Source of the DNA: Xanthomonas theicola
Lineage (GTDB): Bacteria > Pseudomonadota > Gammaproteobacteria > Xanthomonadales > Xanthomonadaceae
Assembly: GCF_014236795.1 (NCBI RefSeq)
Contig: NZ_CP049017.1
Location: 1,962,001 to 2,026,000 of the forward strand
Direction of reading: 5' to 3'
DNA: 64,000 nucleotides
In this document: in pieces, positions 18,480-28,434 of the stretch
Numbering within the stretch: position 1 is the stretch's first letter
Layout: every line of letters begins with the position of its first letter
Program-made: the position numbers and the translations under genes
Notes under the pieces: model-generated
Seen by the model: only the letters and a program-made list of their open reading frames with translations
Database searches by the model: none
What the model was told of the DNA's origin: nothing

Positions 18480-19571
18480 TCAATGCCCCGTCAGACGGCG
18501 CCACCAAGGCCGCGGCCGCAGCAGCTGATCCAATTTCTGCACATTGCCCTCCAATCGCGGTACTACAGCAGACATTACTTCGCTCAGCGCCTGCGCCTGT
18601 TCCTCGACGATGGCACGCCGCAGCTCTGCAGACAATACGGAGCCCTGTGACAGTTGCTGGACCTGCCGCTCCAATTGCTCGACGTATCCCTGCTTCTGCT
18701 GGACCTGCAGCTCCATCTGCTGAGCCTGCTGCTGCAACTGCTGAACCTGCTGCTGCAACTGCTGGACCTGCTGTTCCACCTGCTGGGCGTGCTGTTGTTG
18801 CGCCTGCTCCTGCTGGCTAACACGAACGACCTCGCCGCGCGCATCTGCAAGACCGGCGTAGACGCGCTCAAGTTCCTCAAGGTTCTTGACATTGCGACCG
18901 AGCACATCGAACAAGCGGTTGATCAGTGCAAGCCCGCCAGCGGCGGCGACATCGGCCAGTGCCGATAGAGCAGGACTGCGTTCCTTGCCAACCAGCAGCA
19001 CACCGAGCCCATGCGTGTGGGTGAGCTCGAATGCCGGATATTGCTGGCTGATTTCGGCCCAATACTGCCAGACACCAAAACCGCGCTCGCGCACGCAGGT
19101 GTCATGGAACAGCACAACGCCACGACTGGAGAGCTTCGGCAGCCAGCTCTCGAAATCTTCCCGAACTGCTTCATAGGTGTGCAGGCCATCGATATGCAGC
19201 AAGTCGATTGAACCGTCGGTGAAGTACTCCAACGCCTCGTTGAAGCGCATCCGCAGCATTTCGGAAATACTGGCGTAATTGCGCTGCTGATAGTCGCGCA
19301 ACTCGTTGTAGATATCTTCGCCGTAGAAGCCCGCATGCTCGTCACCTTCCCAGCTGTCCACCGCGAACACGCGCGAAGTCAGCTCCTGCTCCTGCACGGC
19401 CTGGCAGAAGGCCAGGAATGATGCGCCGCGATGCGTCCCCAGCTCCACGATGGACTGCGGACGAAGCTGCTCCACCAGCCACGATGCAAATGGGATATGC
19501 CCCAGCCATGCGCTGAAGGGCACCGACCGCGGAGCGATCAACATGCTGGGGGACAATGTGAAGTCGATCAT
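18480..19571 (-). CDS. methyltransferase with C-terminal glutamine-rich coiled coil, possible O-antigen terminator and ruler
   Basis: The 363-residue protein has two parts. Residues 1 to about 220 are a class I methyltransferase (Methyltransf_24 type) with the SAM motif IVELGTHRGASFL, the acidic VFAVDSWEGD, and DLLHIDGLHTYEAVREDFE. Residues 225 to 310 are a coiled coil whose core is made of near-identical heptads of the form QVQQLQQ. Valine and leucine fall at the a and d positions. A short basic tail follows (RPWWRRLTGH), possibly for membrane contact. In the Escherichia coli O9a system WbdD, a methyltransferase-kinase with a long coiled coil, terminates the chain and sets its length. No kinase domain is present here. 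Wzt lies two genes downstream with a putative glycan-binding tail, so an analogous role is a reasonable inference. Confidence 0.82.
   Translation of the reverse strand: MIDFTLSPSMLIAPRSVPFSAWLGHIPFASWLVEQLRPQSIVELGTHRGASFLAFCQAVQEQELTSRVFAVDSWEGDEHAGFYGEDIYNELRDYQQRNYASISEMLRMRFNEALEYFTDGSIDLLHIDGLHTYEAVREDFESWLPKLSSRGVVLFHDTCVRERGFGVWQYWAEISQQYPAFELTHTHGLGVLLVGKERSPALSALADVAAAGGLALINRLFDVLGRNVKNLEELERVYAGLADARGEVVRVSQQEQAQQQHAQQVEQQVQQLQQQVQQLQQQAQQMELQVQQKQGYVEQLERQVQQLSQGSVLSAELRRAIVEEQAQALSEVMSAVVPRLEGNVQKLDQLLRPRPWWRRLTGH
18655..18815. repeat. imperfect 21-base tandem repeats encoding coiled-coil heptads
   Basis: The stretch consists of units close to CAACTGCTGGACCTGCTG. Each 21-base unit encodes one heptad of the coiled coil in the methyltransferase on the minus strand. 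In-frame gain or loss of units would lengthen or shorten the coiled coil without breaking the gene. Confidence 0.75.
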
Positions 19572-20197
19572 GGAACGGCCTGGCCAGCAAAAGGGAAAGT
19601 GGAATCACCGCAATGCGACGCCGCAGCGATAAACGCGCCGATATCGTCAGCGCACAGAACAGACTCGAACGCGCGGATCTTCTCGATCGGCCACTGCCAC
19701 CAGCGAATCTCCAACAACCGTGCGATGATCTGCTCGTCGAAGCGCATGCGCACCACCCGCGCGGGATTGCCGGCGACAATGGCGTAGGGCGGCACATTCT
19801 TGCTGACCACCGCACCAGCCCCGATGCACGCACCATCGCCCACAGTGACACCGGACACCACGATGGCGCCATGTCCGATCCAGACGTCGTTACCGATGAG
19901 CGTGGGTCCCTTCGTGTGTGGATGTCCATCCTGACCGGCACCCGGAGAGTTCAGTGCGATCCTCAGCGGATAGGTGGTGACCCAGTCCAGCCGATGTTCG
20001 CCACCTCCGAAGATGAGCACATCGTCGGCGATCGAACAGAACGCGCCGATATCGATCCGTTCGCCGTCGCTCCACACTTTGAACTGCGGATTGCCATAGG
20101 TGAAGCGACCAACCGAGATGCGCGGATCGTTCGTCACCAATGGCGGGATGAATCCCCCCTGCTCGGTCACTGCCGCTGAAAGATATGCATCGCTCAT
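19568..20197 (-). CDS. CatB-type hexapeptide O-acetyltransferase
   Basis: The 209-residue protein is a left-handed beta-helix acetyltransferase of the xenobiotic or CatB group. It carries IDIGAFCSIADDVLIFGGGEHR, the catalytic histidine loop GNDVWIGHGAIV, then VGDGACIGAGAVVSKNVPPYAIVAGNPARVVRMRF. The C-terminal helix has the usual pair of tryptophans in IRWWQWPIEKI. Acetyl-CoA is the expected donor and a sugar of the O-antigen the likely acceptor. The ATG at 20197 overlaps the end of wzt, and the TGA overlaps the start of the next gene, so it is embedded in a coupled operon. Confidence 0.9.
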   Translation of the reverse strand: MSDAYLSAAVTEQGGFIPPLVTNDPRISVGRFTYGNPQFKVWSDGERIDIGAFCSIADDVLIFGGGEHRLDWVTTYPLRIALNSPGAGQDGHPHTKGPTLIGNDVWIGHGAIVVSGVTVGDGACIGAGAVVSKNVPPYAIVAGNPARVVRMRFDEQIIARLLEIRWWQWPIEKIRAFESVLCADDIGAFIAAASHCGDSTFPFAGQAVP

Positions 20198-21558
20198 GGC
20201 CTGGAACTCGTGCGCTCCATCTTCACCTCGTCGAAGGGGATGCCGACCAGGCCGTAGCGCAAACGGGGCGAGGCAACCCGGATCAGCACCGCATCATGCA
20301 ACCACGCATGCTGCGTATTGGCATACGGGTCGCCATCGGCGATGGAAACCGTCATGGAGTATTCGCCGTTAGGCAAAAGCGGCAAGGTGAAGCGGAATGA
20401 CGCTTCCAACCCGGTATCGGCCTCCACCTGCATGGGCGGCTGCACGTAAGTGTAAGTGTGTTCGCCGAACAACGACTGGCCGAGCCGGTCCTTGACGAAG
20501 AATCCGATCAAGGGACTCTGCAGCGGTTGGTGGGCGGTGGCCCGGATCTTCAGTACCACCTCCTCGCCACCGGCGAAGGAGGTAAAGGGCTCGCCCCGGT
20601 CGTTGCACAGCATCACCGAATCGATACTCGCGACACCGGACTGCCAGCCACCGGAGTTGGCCACGTTGTCGAAGAGTTCGACCTTCATGCCCTTTTCTAT
20701 GCGTCCCGGCGACGGCGTCTTCGGCTCGGCCTTGCCTGCCTGCCGCGACTGCAGCTTGATCGTGTCGCCATAGACTTCCTGGGAGCAGTATTCGATGTAG
20801 GCGTTACAGGTGTCTTGCGCGGTGCCGTGCATCCGCATCTCGCCACGGTCAAGCCATACCGCGCTCTGGCAGAAATTCAGTACAGAGGAGGTGTCATGGC
20901 TGACGAACAAAAGTGTGCCGTTCTCGCGGAACTTGCGCAGGAAGCGCATGCACTTCTGCACGAAGATGGCATCGCCCACCGCCAGGGCCTCGTCGATCAC
21001 CAGGATGTCGGCGTCGACGTGGGCGATCACCGCGAACGCCAGCCGCACATACATGCCGCTGGAGTAGGTCTTGACCGGTTGTTCGAGAAAGTCGCCGATG
21101 TCGGCGAATGCCACGATGTCCTCGTACTTTCGATCGATTTCCTCGTACGACAGGCCAAGGATCGAGGCACTCATGTACACGTTCTCGCGGCCGGTGAATT
21201 CGGGATTGAAGCCCGCTCCCAGTTCCAGCAGCGCCGCGACGCGGCCACGCACGGCGACTTCGCCGGTGGTCGGCTGCAAGGTGCCGCAGATGATCTGCAA
21301 CAAGGTGGACTTGCCCGAGCCATTGCGCCCGATGATGCCCACGGTGTCGCCACGGCGCACTTCGAAGTTGACGCCCTTCAGCGCCCAGAATTCACGGTAG
21401 TGCCTATTGCCAGGCTTGCCCAGGAAACGGGAAAGGCGGGGCAGGATCGCCTGCTTTAGGCGATCCTGCGGCTGCGAATAAACCTGGAAACACTTGGTGA
21501 CATCCGATACGCGGATCGCAAGCTCCGCCTGGTCTTGGACAGATTGCTCAGATGACAT
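20194..21558 (-). CDS. wzt: O-antigen ABC transporter ATP-binding protein with C-terminal glycan-binding domain
   Basis: Wzt powers export of finished O-polysaccharide across the inner membrane. The 454-residue protein has an ATPase half with Walker A GRNGSGKSTL near residue 77, signature YSSGMYVRLAF near 167 and Walker B ILVIDEALAVGDA near 185. A linker and a domain of about 150 residues follow from roughly residue 300, rich in strands. This long tail is what Wzt proteins use to recognise a terminal chain modification in E. coli O9a and similar systems. The start ATG 21558 precedes the family N-terminus; the frame is open further upstream but overlaps wzm. It overlaps wzm by 11 bases. The candidate terminal modifiers are the methyltransferase at 18480 and the acetyltransferase at 19568. 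Confidence 0.93.
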   Translation of the reverse strand: MSSEQSVQDQAELAIRVSDVTKCFQVYSQPQDRLKQAILPRLSRFLGKPGNRHYREFWALKGVNFEVRRGDTVGIIGRNGSGKSTLLQIICGTLQPTTGEVAVRGRVAALLELGAGFNPEFTGRENVYMSASILGLSYEEIDRKYEDIVAFADIGDFLEQPVKTYSSGMYVRLAFAVIAHVDADILVIDEALAVGDAIFVQKCMRFLRKFRENGTLLFVSHDTSSVLNFCQSAVWLDRGEMRMHGTAQDTCNAYIEYCSQEVYGDTIKLQSRQAGKAEPKTPSPGRIEKGMKVELFDNVANSGGWQSGVASIDSVMLCNDRGEPFTSFAGGEEVVLKIRATAHQPLQSPLIGFFVKDRLGQSLFGEHTYTYVQPPMQVEADTGLEASFRFTLPLLPNGEYSMTVSIADGDPYANTQHAWLHDAVLIRVASPRLRYGLVGIPFDEVKMERTSSRP

Positions 21559-22387
21559 CGGCAAACCCTCGGCGCATCTTCTGGAAACACACGTAGCCGA
21601 ACCAAGCGACGAACGCGGCAAAGACGGTGTATTTGCCCAGCCCGATGAAATCGGGCGTCTTATCCCAGATCAGTACGTCGCGCGATTCTTCGATGATGAA
21701 GGTGAGCGGATTGAGATAGATCCACTTGCGGATGCCCTCGGGCAGCGACGAGACCGGGTAGAAGACCGGCGCCAAGAACAGCAGGATCGTGGTCAGGATG
21801 CCGGTCATTTGCCCGATGTCGCGCACGAACACACCCAGTGCCGACAGCAGCCAGGCCAGGCCCATCGTGAGTAGCACCAGCGGGAGCAGCACCAGCGGGA
21901 GGTACACGACCGTTACCGGCAGGACCCCGCGAATGAGCAACTGCGCGAGCAGCAATACCGCGAGCGACACCAGCGCATGGAACAGCGCAGCCCCCATTGC
22001 CACCCACGGCAACGTCTCCAACGGAAAAACGACGCGCTTGACGTAGCTTGCGTTGCCGACGATCAAACTGGGGGCACGATTTACGCATTCGGCGAAGATG
22101 CCGTGCACCAGAATACCGACGAACAGAATGATGGCGAAATCACCCTTGTTCGCTGTCCCCACGCCCCAGCGCGCATTGAAGACCACAGAGAACACGAACG
22201 TGTAGACGGCCAGCATCAGCAGAGGATTGAAGAACGACCAGGCCAGGCCCATTAACGAACCGCGATAGCGGCTGATGACCTCTCGTTTTGCCAATTGATA
22301 GATGAGCACGCGATTGCTGATGAAGCTGCGCATCATGGCCATCGGCGAACCCGAGACAGCGATGGAGGACGAGATCATCTGGTTCAT
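21548..22387 (-). CDS. wzm: O-antigen ABC transporter permease
   Basis: Wzm forms the membrane channel for O-polysaccharide export with Wzt. The 279-residue protein is an ABC-2 type permease: an amphipathic N-terminus LAKREVISRYRGSLMGLAWSF, about six membrane helices, and the short cytoplasmic end of the family. The ATG at 22387 overlaps the metB stop in an ATGA arrangement. Glycan operon transcription may therefore continue from metB. Internal methionines a few codons in are possible starts. The presence of Wzm and Wzt, with no Wzx flippase or Wzy polymerase seen, indicates an ABC-dependent O-antigen. Confidence 0.93.
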   Translation of the reverse strand: MNQMISSSIAVSGSPMAMMRSFISNRVLIYQLAKREVISRYRGSLMGLAWSFFNPLLMLAVYTFVFSVVFNARWGVGTANKGDFAIILFVGILVHGIFAECVNRAPSLIVGNASYVKRVVFPLETLPWVAMGAALFHALVSLAVLLLAQLLIRGVLPVTVVYLPLVLLPLVLLTMGLAWLLSALGVFVRDIGQMTGILTTILLFLAPVFYPVSSLPEGIRKWIYLNPLTFIIEESRDVLIWDKTPDFIGLGKYTVFAAFVAWFGYVCFQKMRRGFADVI

Positions 22388-23580
22388 ACGGAAGTATCAA
22401 CGAGCGCGCGCTGCAGATCCACCTGCAAATCCCCCACATCCTCGACCCCCACGCTCAACCGCACCAGCGCATCGCTGATGCCGAGCTGGGCGCGCCGTTC
22501 CACCGGCACCGAGGCATGGGTCATCACCGCAGGATGGTTGACCAGGCTCTCCACGCCGCCCAGCGATTCGGCCAGGGTGAACAGCTCGGTGCGTTCGCAG
22601 AAGCGCTTGGCCGCCTCGAAACCGCCCTTGAGCACGATCGAGACGATGCCGCCGAAGCCGAACATCTGCCGCTGCGCCAACGCGTGCTGCGGGTGCGAGG
22701 CCAGACCGGGGTAGATCACCTTGTCGATCGCCGGGTGGGTGTCCAGCCACTGCGCGAGCTGCAGCGCGTTGGCGCAGTGCGCGCGCATCCGCAGCGGCAG
22801 GGTCTTGAGCCCGCGCAGCGCCAGGAAGCTGTCGAATGGGCCCTGCACGCCGCCCACCGAGTTCTGCAGGAACGCCAGCTGCTCGGCCAGTTCGGGGTTG
22901 GCGCCGACCACGGCGATGCCGCCGACCATGTCGGAGTGGCCGTTGAGGTACTTGGTGGCCGAATGCACGACGATGTCCGCGCCCAGTTCCAGCGGGCGCT
23001 GCAGCATCGGCGAGGCGAAGGTGTTGTCCACCACCGCCAGCAGGCCGTGCTTGCGCGCGATCGCCGCGATCGCGGCGATGTCGACGATCTTCAGCATCGG
23101 GTTGGTGGGCGTCTCGATCCACACCATCCTGGTCCTGGGCCCGATCGCGGCTTCGAATGCGGCCGGATCGGTCAGGTCGACGAAGCTGAACTCCAGTGCG
23201 GCGGTGCGCTTGCGCACGCGCTCGAACAGGCGGTAGCTGCCGCCGTACAGGTCGTCCATCGCCACCACGTGGCTGCCGCTGTCCAGCAGCTCCATCACCG
23301 TGGAGGTGGCGGCCATGCCCGAGGCGAAGGCGAAGCCGCGGGTGCCGCCTTCCAGCGCGGCGACGCAACGCTCATAGGCGAAGCGCGTGGGATTGTGGGT
23401 GCGCGAGTACTCGAAGCCCTGGTGTTCGCCGGGGCTGGACTGGGCGTAGGTGGAGGTCGCATAAATCGGCGGCATCACCGCGCCCGTGGACGGGTCCGGA
23501 TGCTGGCCGCCGTGAATCGCCAGAGTCGCCAGCGACAGCACAGGGCCGTCGCCATTGGGGTTGGACGCGTTGTCCGTCAT
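22384..23580 (-). CDS. metB: cystathionine gamma-synthase/gamma-lyase family PLP enzyme
   Basis: This is a PLP-dependent trans-sulphuration enzyme of 398 residues, the usual family length. It shows TLAIHGGQHPDPSTGAVMPPIY at the start, SRTHNPTRFAYERCVAALE, FASGMAATSTVMELL, the aspartate of VDNTFASPMLQ and the cofactor lysine in HSATKYLNGHSDMVGG. SLGGVESLVNHPAVMTH comes near the C-terminus. Synthase and lyase activities cannot be told apart with certainty by eye. The gene is the conserved right-hand border of the Xanthomonas LPS locus. It follows the cystathionine beta-synthase gene on the same strand, separated by an 81-base gap with a hairpin, so the two make a trans-sulphuration pair. Confidence 0.93.
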   Translation of the reverse strand: MTDNASNPNGDGPVLSLATLAIHGGQHPDPSTGAVMPPIYATSTYAQSSPGEHQGFEYSRTHNPTRFAYERCVAALEGGTRGFAFASGMAATSTVMELLDSGSHVVAMDDLYGGSYRLFERVRKRTAALEFSFVDLTDPAAFEAAIGPRTRMVWIETPTNPMLKIVDIAAIAAIARKHGLLAVVDNTFASPMLQRPLELGADIVVHSATKYLNGHSDMVGGIAVVGANPELAEQLAFLQNSVGGVQGPFDSFLALRGLKTLPLRMRAHCANALQLAQWLDTHPAIDKVIYPGLASHPQHALAQRQMFGFGGIVSIVLKGGFEAAKRFCERTELFTLAESLGGVESLVNHPAVMTHASVPVERRAQLGISDALVRLSVGVEDVGDLQVDLQRALVDTSV

Positions 23581-23624
23581 GAGGGGTTCCCGGAGAAGGG
23601 GCGTGATTCTAGCAGCGAGGTCTG

Positions 23625-23649
23625 AACGGCCCCATGCGGCGGGGCCGTT
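23625..23649 (-). terminator. GC-rich hairpin between the beta-synthase gene and metB
   Basis: Inverted arms AACGGCCCC and GGGGCCGTT surround a seven-base loop just after the stop of the upstream gene. No T-run follows, so it may attenuate rather than stop transcription, or may stabilise the message. Confidence 0.4.
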
Positions 23650-23661
23650 CGCGCGGGCGCG

Positions 23662-25032
<1,371 letters not shown>

Positions 25033-25124
25033 CGAGTCCGGGAGCATCGCGCCGTCGCTGCGGCTGGGCCGGCGATTATCCGCGGTCTGCACCGGAATGT
25101 CAGACACAGGCGCGCTCAGGCACG

Positions 25125-25145
25125 AAAAAGCCGCGTTCGCGGCTT
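25125..25145 (-). terminator. intrinsic terminator of the DUF465 gene
   Basis: On the minus strand a seven-pair stem AAGCCGC/GCGGCTT with a four-base loop is followed by TTTTTC. It lies about 90 bases after the stop of the small DUF465 gene. Confidence 0.7.
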
Positions 25146-25232
25146 CGGTGGGGGATGACGCGGACGGTGGCAAGCCGACGAGGAGGCCGGCCACCGCCCG
25201 CGACAATTGAACTTGTCGAGAGAGAGGATGGA

Positions 25233-25457
25233 TCAGTGAAGCTTTTGCTGCTCGTCGTAGAGCCGCTGCAGTTTTTCCTTGGCCGCGAGCTTTTCCCGCT
25301 TCATCTGGGACAGGGTGAGATCGTCGATCGGCAGCACGCCGAGTTCGGCGTCCATGCACTTCTTGTCCAAGGTCTTGTGGCGTTGGTAGAGCTGCTTGAA
25401 CTCGGGATCGGACTTGATCAGCGCGTCGATTTCGGTCTGCGGTTGCCCTTCGAACAT
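25233..25457 (-). CDS. YdcH/DUF465 family small protein
   Basis: This 74-residue protein has the DUF465 pattern: DPEFKQLYQRHKTLDKKCMDAE, then LSQMKREKLAAKEKLQRLYD. The whole chain is likely a helical hairpin or coiled coil. Members are widespread in proteobacteria and their function is not established. The ATG at 25457 has a strong AGGAGG site seven bases upstream, which decides it over the longer reading frame. A terminator follows the gene, so it is probably its own transcription unit. Confidence 0.9.
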   Translation of the reverse strand: MFEGQPQTEIDALIKSDPEFKQLYQRHKTLDKKCMDAELGVLPIDDLTLSQMKREKLAAKEKLQRLYDEQQKLH

Positions 25458-25793
25458 GGAATAGCCTCCTTCAGCTGAAGACAAGAACGCCCCGGCCGGA
25501 ACGGCGCGGGGCGTTGCCTGGGAGCGGGGTCGCGCGGGCCGCCAGCCACTCTACCGCCACGCCCGGGCCTGTGGCTCCTGGAACGTCTCGCTGCGGTGCG
25601 TGCCACTGCGTCATCGGCCCGGCTCTCCGTGGAACCAGACGACGAGATGCCGCCTGGGATACCGACCCTACGCCTCCCTGCCGGATCCGACAAGAGAAGC
25701 CCGCCCGCTTTTCGGCATTCAGTTGCTTGCGGCTCAGGCCCAGAGAAAAACCGCGTTAAACCGGTGACCGGCGCACGCTCGCCACGGCGCCGC
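25458..25793. other. 336-base intergenic region
   Basis: A hairpin with arms AACGCCCCG and CGGGGCGTT lies at 25486-25515, in the probable 5' leader of the DUF465 gene. No gene or RNA is recognised in the rest of the stretch. Confidence 0.4.
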
Positions 25794-26690
25794 TCAGGGC
25801 GCGATCACCACCTGGGCGGCACGGGCCTTGGTCGCCGGCGCCTGCTTGCCGACCGCCTGCAGCCGTGCGGCGGCGACGCCGCCGCCGACCAGGGCGTCGC
25901 GCAGCACATCGGCGCGTTTCTGCGCCACGCCGGCATCGGCATCGTAGGCCTCGATCCGCACCCGTCCCTTGGCGCCGATCTGCAGGTACTGCGCCAGCGC
26001 CTTGGCCTGCCCCGCGGCATCGGCCGACAACGCCGCCTTGCCCGCGGCGAAGGCACCGCCGGCGACGGTGAAGACCTCCCCGCGCGGCTCGAAGCGCGAC
26101 GCCGGCAGCTTGGCCCCGGCGACCAGTTCGGCCTCCTCGCGGGCCAGCTTGGCCGACTTCTGCTGCGCGGCGCTGAGCTTGGCGGTCTGCTGCCCGGCCA
26201 CGCTGGTCAGGGCCTGCTCGGCGTCCTGCCGCGCCAGCTGTTCGGCCTCGGCCGCCTGACGCAGGCTTTCGGCCTCCTCGGCCTGGATCTGCGCCTGCAC
26301 CCGCAGCCGCTCGGCTTCCTGGCGCGCACGTGCGGCTTCACGCCGGCTGGCTTCGACCAGCAGGTCGCTGCGGGTCTTGTCCAGTTGGTCGACCTGGCGC
26401 CGCGCCAGGGCGGCGCGCGCGGCGATCTCGGCGATCTCGACCCGGCGCTCGGCGAGATAGCGCGCATCGTCCTGTTCCTTGCGCTTGGCCGCGGCCAACG
26501 CGGCGACCGCCTGCTGCGCCTGCAAGCGCTCGTAGGCGGCCACATCGGCGCTCAGCGGATCGGCCTGCAGCGCGACCAGGCGCTGGTTCAGCACCGCCAG
26601 TTGCGGATCCTCGGCAGCCGACGCCGCCGCCGGCACGACCAGCGCCAGCAACGCGGCCAGCAGGCCGGCCCTGCCCAGGCAGCGGCTCAT
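25794..26690 (-). CDS. envelope protein with alanine-rich coiled coil and OmpA-like C-terminus
   Basis: The 298-residue protein starts with a signal peptide (AALLALVVPAAASA) followed by AEDPQL. Residues 50 to 190 form a long charged, alanine- and glutamine-rich helix with many RQEAERLR-type repeats, probably a coiled coil in the periplasm. The last 100 residues read GEVFTVAGGAFAAGKAAL, then RVRIEAYDADAGVAQKRADVLRDALV. This is the pattern of an OmpA-type peptidoglycan-binding domain, though some usual residues differ (DAD where GHTD is common). The start at ATG 26690 overlaps the end of the upstream gene. The two products probably act together at the envelope. No specific function is recognised. 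Confidence 0.75.
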   Translation of the reverse strand: MSRCLGRAGLLAALLALVVPAAASAAEDPQLAVLNQRLVALQADPLSADVAAYERLQAQQAVAALAAAKRKEQDDARYLAERRVEIAEIAARAALARRQVDQLDKTRSDLLVEASRREAARARQEAERLRVQAQIQAEEAESLRQAAEAEQLARQDAEQALTSVAGQQTAKLSAAQQKSAKLAREEAELVAGAKLPASRFEPRGEVFTVAGGAFAAGKAALSADAAGQAKALAQYLQIGAKGRVRIEAYDADAGVAQKRADVLRDALVGGGVAAARLQAVGKQAPATKARAAQVVIAP

Positions 26691-27079
26691 GGACTTCCCT
26701 CCCCGGTGTTCAGGCTGCGCTGCAGCTCGGCCACCTCGGCCTTGCGCTGCTGCAGTTGCGCGTTCGCCACCGCCTCCTCGCTGCGCGCCCGCGCCAGATC
26801 GGCATCGGCCGCCACGCGCTGCGCCAGCTGCGGCGCGGCCTTGCGCTGGCGGCGGTCCAGCGCCGCCAACTGAGCCTGCTCCAGGCCCTGGCGGGCATTG
26901 GCGATCAGATCGGGCGCGTACTGGTCGGCATCGGCCTGGATCGCGCGCTGCACCGCCTGCTGCGCGGCCAGCAATTCCGGCGAGGCGACCTGTGCAAACG
27001 CGGCGGGCGAGGCAAACAGCGCCAATGCGCACGCCATCACGTACTGCGGGCAACGGATTTGTGCGAAGCTAGGTTTCAT
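26687..27079 (-). CDS. DUF4398-like periplasmic protein
   Basis: This 130-residue protein has an N-terminal signal peptide (VMACALALFASPAAFAQ) followed by a single helical region from SPELLAAQQAVQRA to ELQRSL. The pattern fits the DUF4398 family, small exported proteins that commonly precede an OmpA-like protein, as here. The function is unknown. ATG 27079 is chosen because the signal peptide follows directly; the frame upstream has no exported character. It is divergent from pilU with about 98 bases between starts. Confidence 0.78.
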   Translation of the reverse strand: MKPSFAQIRCPQYVMACALALFASPAAFAQVASPELLAAQQAVQRAIQADADQYAPDLIANARQGLEQAQLAALDRRQRKAAPQLAQRVAADADLARARSEEAVANAQLQQRKAEVAELQRSLNTGEGSP

Positions 27080-27177
27080 AAAGGGGGCCGTAGGCGGAGA
27101 CGTCGAGCACGGCCATTGTCGGAAGCCTGTGGCGCGCTTGCAACGGGCGATTGCGGATCGTTGGGGAACCATTGCGC

Positions 27178-28326
27178 ATGGATATCGGCTACTTCCTGAA
27201 GCTGATGACCGAAAAGAACGCCTCGGACATGTTCCTGACCACGGGAGCACCGGTCTATATCAAGATCGAAGGCAAGCTGTATCCGCTCGGCGCCACCGGC
27301 CTGCCGCCGGGCATGGTCAAGAAGATCGCCTATTCGCTGATGGACGAAGGTCAGGTGCCGCAGTTCGAGCGCGATCTGGAACTGAACATGGCCATCGCGC
27401 TGCAGGACGCGGGGCGCTTCCGGGTCAACGTGTTCAAGCAGCGCGGCGAGGTCGGCATGGTGATCCGCGCGATCCGCAGCAAGATCCCCAGCATCGAGGA
27501 ACTGCACCTGCCGCAGGTGCTGAAGGACGTGATCATGACCCCGCGCGGGCTGGTCCTGGTGGTCGGCTCGACCGGCTCCGGCAAGTCCACCTCGTTGGCG
27601 TCGATGATCGACCACCGCAACAGCACCACCACCGGGCACATCCTCACCATCGAGGACCCGATCGAGTACCTGCACAAGCACAAGTTGTCGATCGTCAACC
27701 AGCGTGAGGTCGGCCTGGACACCCACGCCTTCCACAACGCGCTGAAGAACGCGATGCGCGAGGCGCCGGACGTGATCCTGATCGGCGAGATCCTGGACGC
27801 GACGACGATGGAGGCGGCGATCGCCTTCGCCGAGACCGGCCACCTGTGCCTGGCCACGCTGCACTCCAACAACGCCGACCAGACCATCGAGCGCATCCTC
27901 AACTTCTTCCCGGAAAGCGCGCACAAGAACGTGCTGATGAACCTGGCGCTGAACCTGCGCGCGGTGATCTCGCAGCGCCTGGTCAAGGACAGCAACGGGC
28001 GCCGCCGCCCGGCCACCGAAGTGCTGCTGAACACGCCGATGATCCGCGACCTGCTGCGCCGCGGCCAGGTGCACGAGATCAAGGCGGCGATGGAAGAGTC
28101 GCTGGAGGAAGGCATGGAGACCTTCGACCAGTGCCTGTTCCGGATGGTCAAGCAGGGCCAGATCGAGCAGGAGCAAGCGCTGCGCGCGGCCGACTCGCGC
28201 GACGGCCTGGCCCTGAAGTTCCGCCTGTCCGAAGGCGCCAGCGGCGAACACGACCCCTACGCCGACTACGACACCGGCAACAGCGGCGGCGCCAGTTCGC
28301 CGCGGATCACCCACGGCTTCGGTTGA
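27178..28326 (+). CDS. pilU: PilT/PilU-type type IV pilus ATPase
   Basis: PilU is a hexameric motor ATPase that assists pilus retraction at the inner membrane. The 382-residue protein begins MDIGYFLKLMTEKNASDMFLT and has Walker A VGSTGSGKSTSLASM near residue 129. The Asp box follows as TIEDPIEYLHKH, the Walker B region as PDVILIGEI, and the His box as ETGHLCLATLHSNNA. The C-terminal tail is longer and more acidic than PilT and ends in glycine-rich sequence, as seen in PilU. No pilT is beside it in this window. It stands alone, divergent from the exported-protein pair. A long inverted repeat follows the stop. Confidence 0.88.
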   Translation: MDIGYFLKLMTEKNASDMFLTTGAPVYIKIEGKLYPLGATGLPPGMVKKIAYSLMDEGQVPQFERDLELNMAIALQDAGRFRVNVFKQRGEVGMVIRAIRSKIPSIEELHLPQVLKDVIMTPRGLVLVVGSTGSGKSTSLASMIDHRNSTTTGHILTIEDPIEYLHKHKLSIVNQREVGLDTHAFHNALKNAMREAPDVILIGEILDATTMEAAIAFAETGHLCLATLHSNNADQTIERILNFFPESAHKNVLMNLALNLRAVISQRLVKDSNGRRRPATEVLLNTPMIRDLLRRGQVHEIKAAMEESLEEGMETFDQCLFRMVKQGQIEQEQALRAADSRDGLALKFRLSEGASGEHDPYADYDTGNSGGASSPRITHGFG

Positions 28327-28352
28327 GCCGGCGCCGCATTCCCGGCGCCCCT

Positions 28353-28415
28353 GCAGGAGCGGCTTCAGCCGCGACGCTTTGCTTGAGATCAGGTCGCGGC
28401 TGAAGCCGCTCCTAC
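28353..28415. repeat. Xanthomonas-type palindromic repeat, possible terminator
   Basis: Two 23-base arms, GCAGGAGCGGCTTCAGCCGC with GAC and its inverse, are separated by a short spacer. The core GGAGCGGCTTCAGCCGCGAC is a dispersed intergenic element familiar from Xanthomonas and relatives. It sits between the convergent pilU and maiA genes and could fold into a strong stem. Confidence 0.85.
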
Positions 28416-28434
28416 AAGAGCAAGACGCCCGACC

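Noticed and set aside
18655..18815. Short regular repeats considered as a CRISPR array
   Set aside because: The units are contiguous 21-base codon repeats with no unique spacers, lie inside a gene and match coiled-coil heptads.
22516..23625. Plus-strand frame of 369 codons antisense to metB
   Set aside because: It is a shadow of a highly conserved PLP enzyme gene.
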